Below, piece by piece: positions 12,545 to 21,587 of a stretch of 64,000 bases of DNA; position 1 is the stretch's first letter; every line of letters begins with the position of its first letter. The notes beneath the pieces were generated by a model. It made no database searches, was not told where the DNA came from, and saw nothing but the letters and a program-made list of their open reading frames with translations. A program made the translations under genes and the position numbers. The stretch comes from Pelagibacteraceae bacterium AG-414-M23. Lineage in GTDB: Bacteria; Pseudomonadota; Alphaproteobacteria; Pelagibacterales; Pelagibacteraceae. Location of the stretch: contig QCLN01000005.1 of the NCBI GenBank assembly GCA_003214525.1, positions 1-64,000 of the forward strand, in the 5' to 3' direction.

Positions 12545-13947
12545 TAGTTTTGATACTTTCTAACATCGTCTAAATTTCCTGAAATTGCAGCGGCCGCAGC
12601 CATTCCTGGACTAACTAAATGTGTCCTTCCACCTCTTCCTTGTCTGCCTTCAAAATTTCTATTCGAAGTAGATGCGCACCTCTCTCCGGGTTTTAACTTA
12701 TCAGCATTCATTGCTAAACACATTGAACAACCTGGCTCTCTCCATTCAAAACCTGAATTTATGAAAATTTTATCTAGTCCTTCTTGTTCTGCTTGTTGTT
12801 TAACCAAGCCTGAACCAGGAACCACCATTGCATTAACATGATTTGCAACTTTTTTATCTTTTAAAATTTTTGCTGCTTCTCTTAAATCTTCAATTCTTCC
12901 ATTTGTGCAACTGCCTATAAAAACTTTATCTATCTTTATATCTTTTATCTTTGTATTAGGATTTAAACCCATATATTTTAATGATCTTTCAATTGAATTT
13001 TTCTTATCTGGATCTGTTTCATTTTCTGGGCTTGGAACATTTTGATCTATAGTTAATACATCTTGTGGTGATGTTCCCCAAGTTACCATTGGTTTAATAT
13101 CTTTTCCATCCAAGCTAACTTCTTTATCAAATTGCGCTTCCTTATCTGATTTTAAAGTATTCCAATATTCTAAAGCTTTTTCCCAATTTTCTTTTTTTGG
13201 TGACATCGGTTTATCTTTTAAATAATCAAAAACTTTTTGATCAGGTTCAATTAATCCAGCTCTAGCTCCACCTTCAATAGTCATATTGCATATGGTCATT
13301 CTATTTTCTACACTTAACGAAGATATCAAGTTTCCAGCATACTCAATCACATAACCAGTTCCACCTGCCGTTCCTATTTTTCCAATAATTTGTAAAATTA
13401 CATCTTTGGAAGTCACCCCAATAGGCAAATTTCCATTAACATTAATTCTAAAATTTTTAGATTTTTTTTGAACCAAAGTTTGAGTAGCTAAAACATGTTC
13501 TACTTCTGATGTTCCAATACCAAAAGCTAATGCTCCAAACGCACCATGTGTTGCTGTATGACTGTCTCCACATACAATTATGGTTCCTGGTTGAGTAAAA
13601 CCTTGTTCTGGTCCAATAATGTGTACAATACCTTGTCTTTTGTCATTCATTCCAAAAACTTGGATACCAAATTCTCTACAGTTATTGTCTAGTGTATCAA
13701 CTTGTATTTTTGACTCTTCATCTGAAATTCCTTTTGATCTATCGGTTGTAGGAACATTATGATCTGCAACAGCTAAAGTAAGACTTGGTTGTCTTACTTT
13801 TCTTTTTGAATTTCTTAATCCTTCAAAGGCTTGTGGACTAGTAACTTCATGTATTAAATGTCTATCAACAAATAATAAAGAAGTTCCATCTTCTTGCTGA
13901 TGAACAAGATGCTCATTCCATATTTTATCGTAAAGGGTCTTAGACAT
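12544..13947 (-). CDS. leuC: 3-isopropylmalate dehydratase large subunit
   Basis: [46 protein letters not shown]; aconitase family. Confidence 0.97.
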   Translation of the reverse strand: MSKTLYDKIWNEHLVHQQEDGTSLLFVDRHLIHEVTSPQAFEGLRNSKRKVRQPSLTLAVADHNVPTTDRSKGISDEESKIQVDTLDNNCREFGIQVFGMNDKRQGIVHIIGPEQGFTQPGTIIVCGDSHTATHGAFGALAFGIGTSEVEHVLATQTLVQKKSKNFRINVNGNLPIGVTSKDVILQIIGKIGTAGGTGYVIEYAGNLISSLSVENRMTICNMTIEGGARAGLIEPDQKVFDYLKDKPMSPKKENWEKALEYWNTLKSDKEAQFDKEVSLDGKDIKPMVTWGTSPQDVLTIDQNVPSPENETDPDKKNSIERSLKYMGLNPNTKIKDIKIDKVFIGSCTNGRIEDLREAAKILKDKKVANHVNAMVVPGSGLVKQQAEQEGLDKIFINSGFEWREPGCSMCLAMNADKLKPGERCASTSNRNFEGRQGRGGRTHLVSPGMAAAAAISGNLDDVRKYQN

Positions 13948-13958
13948 TTAGAAAAAGA

Positions 13959-14573
13959 TTATTTCTTTTCTTCTTTTTTTTTGGGATTTTCTTTCTTTGG
14001 TTCTTCTTTTTTATTTGGCTCAGCTTCTTTTTTTGGTTTAGCTTCTGTTTTTGGAGCTTCTACTTTTGGTTTAGCTTCTGTTTTTGGAGCTTCTACTTTT
14101 GGTTTAGCTTCTGTGGTTGGTTTAGCTTCTGCCTTAATATTTTCATTTTCTGGAACAGCTAAATTTTCTTCTGTTACTTCTTGAACTTTTGTTTCTAAGT
14201 CAATTCCAATTTTCTTTTTAATTTTTTCTGAAATTCTTGCAGATTTACCTGTTCTATCCCTTAAATAATAAAGTTTAGCTCTTCTTACTTGGCCAGATCT
14301 AATTACTTTTATTGTGCTGACAGCTGGACTATAAAGCGCAAAAGTTCTTTCTACTCCTTCACCAAAAGAAATTTTTCTTACTGTAAATGAAGAATTTATA
14401 TCTCTATTTTTTTTTGCAATACAAACACCCTCAAAATATTGAATTCTATCTCTTTTTCCCTCGGTAATTTTAACTCCAACCTTAATTATATCTCCAGGAA
14501 AAAATTCAGGATGTTTTTTTTGAGCTATTACTTCCTTTACTTTTGATTTATTTATTTCTTCTATATTTTTCAT
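13959..14573 (-). CDS. rplS: 50S ribosomal protein L19 with repetitive C-terminal extension
   Basis: [32 protein letters not shown]...[17 protein letters not shown] followed by a K/E/A/P-rich tail. Confidence 0.95.
   Translation of the reverse strand: MKNIEEINKSKVKEVIAQKKHPEFFPGDIIKVGVKITEGKRDRIQYFEGVCIAKKNRDINSSFTVRKISFGEGVERTFALYSPAVSTIKVIRSGQVRRAKLYYLRDRTGKSARISEKIKKKIGIDLETKVQEVTEENLAVPENENIKAEAKPTTEAKPKVEAPKTEAKPKVEAPKTEAKPKKEAEPNKKEEPKKENPKKKEEKK
14041..14106. repeat. 33-nt perfect tandem repeat (2 copies) encoding [11 protein letters not shown] in the rplS tail
   Basis: gcttctgtttttggagcttctacttttggttta at 14041-14073 and 14074-14106. Confidence 0.95.
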
Positions 14574-14577
14574 TTCT

Positions 14578-15267
14578 CTAATTTTTTTTGTTATGTTTCT
14601 GCCACAAATCTGGTCTACGGTCGCGTGTTATAGCCTCAGATTGAGATAAACGCCAGTCTTTAATTTTAGCATGATCTCCTGATAATAAGACCTCTGGAAC
14701 CTTATTTTCCTGCCAAATTTGAGGTTTTGTGTATTGAGGATATTCCAAAAGTCCGTCTTGAAAACTTTCATCAACTATGGAGTCTTTATTTCCTAAAACT
14801 CCAGGTAATAATCTTAGAACACTATCTAAAACTATATAGGAAGCAGTTTCACCACCAGATATAATATAATCTCCTATACTTATTTCTTCGATATTTCTAT
14901 TATCAAGAACTCTTTGATCAACTCCTTCGAAATGACCACATAAAATATTCAAACATTTTTCATTTGATATTTTTTTTGCAATATCTTGACTCAGTAGTTT
15001 TCCTCTTGGACTTAAATAATATACTTTCTCATTTGTTTCCAAATTTTTGTCTAATGAGTTGGCAATTACATCTGCTCGCATTACCATTCCTGACCCACCT
15101 CCATAAGGTGTATCATCGACTGTTTTATGCTTATCCTCTGTATAATCTCTAATATTAATAACACTCATATCCCAAATTTTTTTCTCAATTGCTTTTCCAT
15201 AAATACCTTTTTCAAAAGGTCCTGGAAAAAATTCTGGATATAAAGTGAAAATTTTAACTTTAAACAT
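14578..15267 (-). CDS. trmD: tRNA (guanine-N1)-methyltransferase
   Basis: [59 protein letters not shown]. Confidence 0.97.
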   Translation of the reverse strand: MFKVKIFTLYPEFFPGPFEKGIYGKAIEKKIWDMSVINIRDYTEDKHKTVDDTPYGGGSGMVMRADVIANSLDKNLETNEKVYYLSPRGKLLSQDIAKKISNEKCLNILCGHFEGVDQRVLDNRNIEEISIGDYIISGGETASYIVLDSVLRLLPGVLGNKDSIVDESFQDGLLEYPQYTKPQIWQENKVPEVLLSGDHAKIKDWRLSQSEAITRDRRPDLWQKHNKKN

Positions 15268-15272
15268 TTTTT

Positions 15273-15689
15273 TTATTCTTTTTTTGCTTCTTCCTTTTTA
15301 GCTTCTGCTGCTGGTTTTGCTTCTTCCTTTTTAGCTTCTGCTGCTGGTTTTGCTTCTGCAGCATTCTCTTTGGGAGCTTCTTCTTTTTTTCGATCTTTTT
15401 TAGCAATAGCTTTGTTGGGATTATTCCCTGCAGCTGGCATTGGAATAAAATTGTTTTCTCCTAATATTCTAGCAACTCTAGTTGTAGGTTGTGCTCCCTG
15501 GCTGAGCCAATATTTTATTCTTTCGCTCTCTAATCCTATTCTTTCCTTCTTCTCTTTTGGTAATAGAGGATTAAAAAAGCCTAATTTTTCAATAAATCTT
15601 CCATCTCTTGCAAATTTACTTTCTGCAACAACGATTTTATATACAGGTCTTTTTTTTGTTCCTCCTCTTGACAATCTAAGTTTTAACAT
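15273..15689 (-). CDS. rpsP: 30S ribosomal protein S16 with repetitive C-terminal extension
   Basis: [41 protein letters not shown]; tail [28 protein letters not shown]. Confidence 0.96.
   Translation of the reverse strand: MLKLRLSRGGTKKRPVYKIVVAESKFARDGRFIEKLGFFNPLLPKEKKERIGLESERIKYWLSQGAQPTTRVARILGENNFIPMPAAGNNPNKAIAKKDRKKEEAPKENAAEAKPAAEAKKEEAKPAAEAKKEEAKKE
15286..15351. repeat. 33-nt tandem repeat (2 copies) in the rpsP tail
   Basis: gcttcttcctttttagcttctgctgctggtttt at 15286-15318 and 15319-15351. Confidence 0.93.
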
Positions 15690-15701
15690 TTGTTCTCCTT
15701 T

Positions 15702-17060
15702 TTATTTTAATTGATTAAAAAGTTCTGGCGGTATTCCTTTGTCTGCCATTCCTTTTGTATTTCCTTTGGACATCTTTTTCATCATTTCAGACATCATTTT
15801 AAATTGTTTTAACAATTTATTGATAGTGGCTATGTCAGTTCCTGAGCCATTAGCAATTCTTTTTTTTCTAGAGCCATCAATAATTTTTGGGTTTGCTCTT
15901 TCTTTCTTAGTCATGGATAAAATTATTGCTTCATTTTTTGAAATTATTTTTTCATCAACTCCCGCTTGATCCATTTGAGATTTAATTTTTGAAACTCCAG
16001 GTAAAAATGACATAATTCCTTCTATGCCTCCCATTTTTTTCATTTGCTTTAGTTGGGATAAATAATCTTCAAGAGTAAATTGTCCTTTACTTAAATTTTC
16101 CTCGGTCTTTTTAATATTTTCCTGATCAAGATCTTCGGAAGCTTTCTCAACAAGAGAAACGATATCTCCCATTCCTAAAATTCTATTTGCTATTCTGTCC
16201 GGGTGAAATACTTCAAGGTTTTCTATTTTTTCTCCAATTCCTAAAAATTTGATTGGTACTTGTGCAACATATTTCATACTTAATGCTGCTCCACCTCTAC
16301 CATCACCGTCTGATCTAGTTAAAATAATTCCAGTTAAATTAACTGTATTTTTAAATTCTTTTGCTACATTTGCTGCAACTTGTCCTGTTAAAGAGTCTGC
16401 AACTAACATTACTTCTGCTGGATTGATTATACCTTCAATCTGCTTTATCTCACTCATCATTTGCAAATCAATTTGTGTTCTACCGGCAGTATCAAATAAA
16501 ATTACATCACTTCCGTTGAGTTTTGCGGCATTAATTGCTCTTTGACAAATATCAGCTGGCAACTGTCCTTCAATTACTGGAAGAGTATTTATATTATTTT
16601 GTTCACCTAAAAGTCTTAATTGTTCTTGGGCTGCCGGTCTGTATATGTCTAAACTGACCATCATTATTTTTTTTTTCTTATTTTTTTCTAAATAACTTGC
16701 AAGTTTAGCTGTGGATGTAGTTTTTCCAGAGCCTTGAAGTCCAACCATCATAACTGTGACTGGTGGCACGGCATTTAAATTTATTTCTATATTTTTTTCT
16801 CCTAAAAGATTAACAAGCTCATCATAAACAATTTTGACAACCATTTGGCCTGGGGATGTTGATCTGACTATTTCTTGCCCAAGTGCCTTGGGTTTAACTT
16901 TTTCTACGAATTCTTTAGCTACATCTAGAGACACGTCTGCTTCCAATAAAGCCTGCCTAATGCCTCTCAGTCCTTCATCTACTTGTGCCTCATTTAAAGA
17001 AGGGGCTTTTTTCAGAGAAGAAAAAATTTCTTCGAATTTATTAGTTAAATTTTCAAACAT
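15702..17060 (-). CDS. ffh: signal recognition particle protein Ffh (start corrected to MFENLTNKFEEIF)
   Basis: GLQGSGKTTSTAKLA, DTAGRTQIDLQMM, C-terminal M-domain; the supplied ORF extends 27 codons further into a structured leader. Confidence 0.95.
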   Translation of the reverse strand: MFENLTNKFEEIFSSLKKAPSLNEAQVDEGLRGIRQALLEADVSLDVAKEFVEKVKPKALGQEIVRSTSPGQMVVKIVYDELVNLLGEKNIEINLNAVPPVTVMMVGLQGSGKTTSTAKLASYLEKNKKKKIMMVSLDIYRPAAQEQLRLLGEQNNINTLPVIEGQLPADICQRAINAAKLNGSDVILFDTAGRTQIDLQMMSEIKQIEGIINPAEVMLVADSLTGQVAANVAKEFKNTVNLTGIILTRSDGDGRGGAALSMKYVAQVPIKFLGIGEKIENLEVFHPDRIANRILGMGDIVSLVEKASEDLDQENIKKTEENLSKGQFTLEDYLSQLKQMKKMGGIEGIMSFLPGVSKIKSQMDQAGVDEKIISKNEAIILSMTKKERANPKIIDGSRKKRIANGSGTDIATINKLLKQFKMMSEMMKKMSKGNTKGMADKGIPPELFNQLK

Positions 17061-17167
17061 ATTTTTACACAGCAGCAATCGCACCAGTGGGCGAACCCTC
17101 GCAGACTGGTGTCGATCTCTTTGTTGCCAAAGACACCGCAAAATGCTGTATTTGCGGAAATTGCGAT
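17061..17167 (-). ncRNA. structured 5' leader of ffh, candidate cis-regulatory RNA
   Basis: GC-rich island in an AT-rich genome with several perfect hairpins (17136-17157, 17082-17111, 17119-17132) and a loop-to-3' pairing (17144-17151 with 17067-17074) just before the ffh start. A cis-regulatory motif before ffh has been reported in Candidatus Pelagibacter ubique. Confidence 0.8.
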
Positions 17168-17219
17168 AACCTATAATAGAGGTTCAAAATGTCAACAAAT
17201 AAGATAAATATTAAAATAT

Positions 17220-18044
17220 ATGGAATTTAATGCATTTAAGATGGATGGTTTGGGAAATGATTTTGTTATCATTGATCAAAGAACAAAAACTATAAATTTA
17301 AGCAAAGAGAATATTATAAAAATTTGTAGTAGAGATTTTATTGGCTGTGATCAGTTAATTTATATTCATAAAAATAATGATAATAAAGATAAACTTACAT
17401 TCTATAACTCAGACGGAAGTATTTCTGGAGCATGTGGAAATGGCACAAGATGTGTAGCTAAACTATTATCAAAAGAATATAAAAATCAAGAAATAGATTT
17501 AGAGACATCATCGGGAATTTTACATTCATCAATACTAGAAGAAAATGTAGTTGAAACCAACATAGGCAAACCTACAATGAAATGGAACGAAATTCCTTTA
17601 ATTAAAGCTTTGAACACCAAAGATTTACAAATATCAATAAGGGATATTAACGAAAATAATTTTGCTGGAGGTATAGCAGTTAATGTTGGCAATCCCCATA
17701 TAATCTTTTTTGTTGAAAATAATGAAAACTTTGAAATAGAAAATATTGGGCCAAAGATCGAACAACATAAATATTTTCCAGAAAAATGTAATGTGACTAT
17801 AGCAACAATTAAAAACAATAATTTAATAAATGTTAAAGTTTGGGAAAGAGGAGCGGGGTTAACAAAAGCATGCGGAACTGCGGCCTGCGCAACAGCTTAT
17901 GCAGGCCTTATTACTGAAAAAACATCTGACAATGTAGATATAAAATTTACTACTGGAATATTATCAATCAGAATTGATAAAGATAATTCAATTTTTATGA
18001 AGGGTCCAGTTTCTAATATAGAAGAAATAAAAGTAAATTTATAA
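17220..18044 (+). CDS. dapF: diaminopimelate epimerase
   Basis: FKMDGLGNDFVIID; SGACGNGTRCVA; ACGTAACAT. Confidence 0.97.
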   Translation: MEFNAFKMDGLGNDFVIIDQRTKTINLSKENIIKICSRDFIGCDQLIYIHKNNDNKDKLTFYNSDGSISGACGNGTRCVAKLLSKEYKNQEIDLETSSGILHSSILEENVVETNIGKPTMKWNEIPLIKALNTKDLQISIRDINENNFAGGIAVNVGNPHIIFFVENNENFEIENIGPKIEQHKYFPEKCNVTIATIKNNNLINVKVWERGAGLTKACGTAACATAYAGLITEKTSDNVDIKFTTGILSIRIDKDNSIFMKGPVSNIEEIKVNL

Positions 18045-18961
18045 TGGGTATATTTGAAAAATTTAAGTTTGGATTTCAAAAAAGTGCTTCAAATTTGGCA
18101 TCTGGACTAAAAGAAATTATTATTAAAAAGGAGATAGATGATAAAACTTTAGATAAAATTGAAGATTTTTTAATTTCTTCTGATGTTGGTGTAGATGCGG
18201 CTGCTGAAATAAAAGATATAATTTCTCAAAAAAAAATTGACCCTGGTAAAGATGTTTTTAATGAAGTTAATAACTTATTAAAAAATTATATTCTAGATTT
18301 AATGAAACCATTGGAAAGAAAAGATTTTTTTATTGTGAAAGATCAATTAAATATAATTTTAGTTTCTGGTGTCAATGGAGTAGGTAAGACAACATCTATA
18401 GGAAAGATTGGAAAAAAATTAAAAGAAAATAATAGCAAAGTATTATTCTCTGCCTGTGATACATTTAGAGCAGCTGCTATTGATCAACTTGAAAAATGGG
18501 CACATAAAATTAACGTAGAAATAGTTAAATCAAATCCAGGTTCAGATCCTGCATCTGTTGCTTATAAATCTTTAGAAGAAGCTAAAAAAAATAACTACAA
18601 TCAAGTAATTATTGATACAGCTGGTCGATTGCAGAATAAAAAAAATCTTATGGAAGAATATAAAAAAATTGCAAAAGTTATAAAAAAATTTGATGATAAT
18701 GCTCCACATGAAGTGTTATTGGTTTTAGATGCAACATCGGGTCAGAATGTTATTAATCAGATTGAAGAATTTAATAAAATTATTCCTTTAACTGGAATAA
18801 TAATGACAAAATTGGATGGTACAGCAAAAGGTGGCATTCTTATTGCTGCTGCAAAGAAATTTAAAATACCTATTGTTGCTCTTGGACTTGGAGAAAAAGA
18901 GGATGATCTTGAATTATTTGACTCAGAAATTTTTTCTAATTCTTTTATAAGTTCTAATTAA
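18044..18961 (+). CDS. ftsY: signal recognition particle receptor FtsY
   Basis: GVNGVGKTTSIGKIG; DTFRAAAIDQLEKWA; TKLDGTAKGGILIAAAKKF. Confidence 0.96.
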   Translation: MGIFEKFKFGFQKSASNLASGLKEIIIKKEIDDKTLDKIEDFLISSDVGVDAAAEIKDIISQKKIDPGKDVFNEVNNLLKNYILDLMKPLERKDFFIVKDQLNIILVSGVNGVGKTTSIGKIGKKLKENNSKVLFSACDTFRAAAIDQLEKWAHKINVEIVKSNPGSDPASVAYKSLEEAKKNNYNQVIIDTAGRLQNKKNLMEEYKKIAKVIKKFDDNAPHEVLLVLDATSGQNVINQIEEFNKIIPLTGIIMTKLDGTAKGGILIAAAKKFKIPIVALGLGEKEDDLELFDSEIFSNSFISSN

Positions 18962-19505
18962 TTAAATTAGTTGAAATTAAAGGTTTATAAATTTTACAGT
19001 TGAGAGTGCTTGAAGTGTCTTTAAAACCACAATTTTTAACATATGAAGAAATTATGAAACTAATTTTTCCTTTTTCTTTTATTTTACTTATTTTTTTTAA
19101 AGCAATATCAAATTTCAAATTTTCAAAAAAATTTTTATTGGCACTAACTAAAATTAAAGTGTTGTTATCTTCCATTAGATAATATGCAAAATCTTCTGGG
19201 AAAACTGGATAGTCATAATTTTGGGATAATTTTTTTACATATGAAGGAAACCATTCGTATGTAATTAAGGGTTCATCAGTTTTTAATTTATGGTTATATA
19301 TATATAAGTCTTGAGGATAATCGGTTATATAATTATAACTCTCTCCTCTTGACAAAATAGCCTTATCTCTAGTCTTAAAATACAAAGTAAAATCTTTATT
19401 GTAAGAGTCCATTTTACCTATAAAAAAATATTCATCTTCGTTATGTTTGGAATCTGAAAAAGCAATATTAAAAGTAAAAAATAAAAAAATAATTAAATAC
19501 CTCAT
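18954..19505 (-). CDS. hypothetical secreted protein
   Basis: 183-aa ORF with N-terminal signal peptide-like MRYLIIFLFFTFNIAFS; no family recognised; overlaps the ftsY 3' end tail-to-tail. Confidence 0.6.
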   Translation of the reverse strand: MRYLIIFLFFTFNIAFSDSKHNEDEYFFIGKMDSYNKDFTLYFKTRDKAILSRGESYNYITDYPQDLYIYNHKLKTDEPLITYEWFPSYVKKLSQNYDYPVFPEDFAYYLMEDNNTLILVSANKNFFENLKFDIALKKISKIKEKGKISFIISSYVKNCGFKDTSSTLNCKIYKPLISTNLIN

Positions 19506-19552
19506 ATAAAATTTTAAATGTTATTAATGTAAATGGTTTGTTGAAATTGTGT

Positions 19553-20362
19553 CTACTTTAAGCTCAATATAAAACTTCTAATTGAATTAATTAATTCTTC
19601 ATTAAAATCCACCATATGATCATCGTTATCTATAAAATAATTATATTTTGGATTATTTGCTTTTTTAAATAATTCTTGACCCATTTCAAATGGTACTATT
19701 TTATCTTCTCTTCCATGTAAAATTAGTATTGGTGAAAAAACTTTCTTTATTTTTTTATCCGTTTCATATTTATCTTTCAATAATAATCCAGTTGGTGCCC
19801 AAGGATAATATTTTTTTGACAGTTTTATCATCGATGTAAAGGGTGACTCTAAGATAACACCTGCAAATTTATGATCTTTAGCAAGATCTATCGCAACTGC
19901 AGTTCCTAAAGACTCTCCATACAGAATAATATTTTTATCACTTATGTTATTTAAATTTAACCAATATTTAGCAGCTCTTGCATCTTTATATATTCCTAAC
20001 TCAGTTGGAATTCCTTCATTTCCACTAAATCCTCTATACGCTACTATTAAATAATTTAAATTTAATTTAGACAAATCATTTAACTTATAAATTCTATTTT
20101 CTAAATTGCCTGCATTTCCATGGAAAAATAATAGAGTTTTGAAATTTTCGTTTTTTTTAAAATACCAGGAAGTGAGCTCATTATCTGATGAAATTTTTAT
20201 TTCTTTAATTTTATGATTTAATTTATTTTCATCTAAAAAATTATTTTCACTAGGATGATACATTAAAGATCTTTGTGCAAAATAAATTACAGTTAAGATT
20301 ATAAAATAAATTAAAATTAAGGATAAAAAAATATACCCAACACTCATCTTATTTATTTTCAT
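19553..20362 (-). CDS. alpha/beta hydrolase
   Basis: LLFFHGNAGNLENRIYKL; LYGESLGTAVAIDLA; LILHGREDKIVPF. Confidence 0.88.
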   Translation of the reverse strand: MKINKMSVGYIFLSLILIYFIILTVIYFAQRSLMYHPSENNFLDENKLNHKIKEIKISSDNELTSWYFKKNENFKTLLFFHGNAGNLENRIYKLNDLSKLNLNYLIVAYRGFSGNEGIPTELGIYKDARAAKYWLNLNNISDKNIILYGESLGTAVAIDLAKDHKFAGVILESPFTSMIKLSKKYYPWAPTGLLLKDKYETDKKIKKVFSPILILHGREDKIVPFEMGQELFKKANNPKYNYFIDNDDHMVDFNEELINSIRSFILSLK

Positions 20363-21578
20363 GTAAATTTTTACTATTTTTAATAAAATATAAATAACAA
20401 ACGATACAAATTAATAAATATACAAAAAATGATATTTGGAAGCTTTGTGTTTCTGATTTTCCCAAATATTGTGATAAATCAATAATCAAACCTATTCCCC
20501 ACTGCATAATAAAAGTACCTAAAAAAATAAGTAAATTAAATGATGTAAGTGATTTACCCGCTAGACTAGTTGGAAAACGCATAGCCACTGCAGGCTGAGT
20601 AAGTGTTAAGACAATTGAAGTAAATATATAAATTATAAAATGCATTGCTCCTGCATTTTCACCTGAAATAATAATGACAAACAAAGATAAATAACTAATT
20701 GGTAATCCAAATTTCATTAATTTCATTGCGTCTATGCCTAAATTATTAATTTTAGGCAAAATATAACCCCAAATAAAAAATGCTATTAACATGGTCATAT
20801 TTATCCAAAAAAGACCTGTTGCACTCTCTAAAGGTTCATAGCCAGCAACCCTAACCATCCATGGACCGGCCCATAAAGTTTGAACTGCCATGATTCCTCC
20901 ATAGTTAAATAGTCCAAGAGGAATAGTGCTTCTAAAAAATTTATTTTTCCAAACGTCTGCTAAAGATCCAATATTTTTTTCATTATTATTTTCTTCTTTT
21001 TTTTTCCATTGTGGAATAAAAAGTAAAGTTAAAATTATAACAAAAAATATTAAAATAGTTATTCCTCCAAAAATCCATCTCCATCCAATAACAGGTAATA
21101 AAATTTGGACTGGCAGTGTTGAAAAAACAAATCCTGTCGAAGCTATCATTAGCATCCATGAATTACTTCTTTGCTGATATTCATCGGCAAACCAAATTCT
21201 ATATCCAGTTAAAGGACCCATCAAACATGCACTAACTCCAATTCCAATTAAAATTCTTGATATAAGTAAACCAGCAAAGTTTTGAGCTAAAGCAAAAGCT
21301 GCTGTACCAATTATTGCAATTAATAAAAATGAAGAAACAATCTTTTTAGGTCCATGCCTATCAAGTAAATATCCAAGAGGTATTTGCATTGACGCAAATC
21401 CTAAAAAATATCCTCCAGCTAAAAGTCCTAAATCTCCAGCTAGTAAATTAAACTCTGAGGTTAATAATGGTGATAAAGTTGCGGTAATTGCTCTTAAAAG
21501 GCAAGATATAAAATATCCACAAGCAAATACAGAAAAAATTATAACCGCTTTTTTAATCGGTAAGATATTTTTTTCCAT
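20349..21578 (-). CDS. MFS transporter
   Basis: Twelve-TM-like protein with GYLLDRHGPKKIVS motif. Confidence 0.88.
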   Translation of the reverse strand: MEKNILPIKKAVIIFSVFACGYFISCLLRAITATLSPLLTSEFNLLAGDLGLLAGGYFLGFASMQIPLGYLLDRHGPKKIVSSFLLIAIIGTAAFALAQNFAGLLISRILIGIGVSACLMGPLTGYRIWFADEYQQRSNSWMLMIASTGFVFSTLPVQILLPVIGWRWIFGGITILIFFVIILTLLFIPQWKKKEENNNEKNIGSLADVWKNKFFRSTIPLGLFNYGGIMAVQTLWAGPWMVRVAGYEPLESATGLFWINMTMLIAFFIWGYILPKINNLGIDAMKLMKFGLPISYLSLFVIIISGENAGAMHFIIYIFTSIVLTLTQPAVAMRFPTSLAGKSLTSFNLLIFLGTFIMQWGIGLIIDLSQYLGKSETQSFQISFFVYLLICIVCYLYFIKNSKNLHENK

Positions 21579-21587
21579 TAATTTATA

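Noticed and set aside
13894-14184. Plus-strand [25 protein letters not shown] (repetitive)
   Set aside because: Antisense reading of the rplS tail tandem repeat and the leuC 5' end; no independent support.
14041-15351. Short direct repeats that might suggest a CRISPR or mobile element
   Set aside because: Repeats are contiguous without spacers, are multiples of 3 and lie in frame within rplS and rpsP tails.
17061-17141. 27-codon N-terminal extension of the Ffh ORF (MRCLWQQRDRHQSARVRPLVRLLLCKN)
   Set aside because: It translates through the structured leader; Ffh proteins normally begin at MFENL-type sequence, so the start is set at 17060.
17061-17167. Possible 4.5S SRP RNA gene (next to ffh)
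   Set aside because: Lacks the conserved SRP domain IV sequence (GGAAGGAAGCAGCC-like); a cis-leader fits better.
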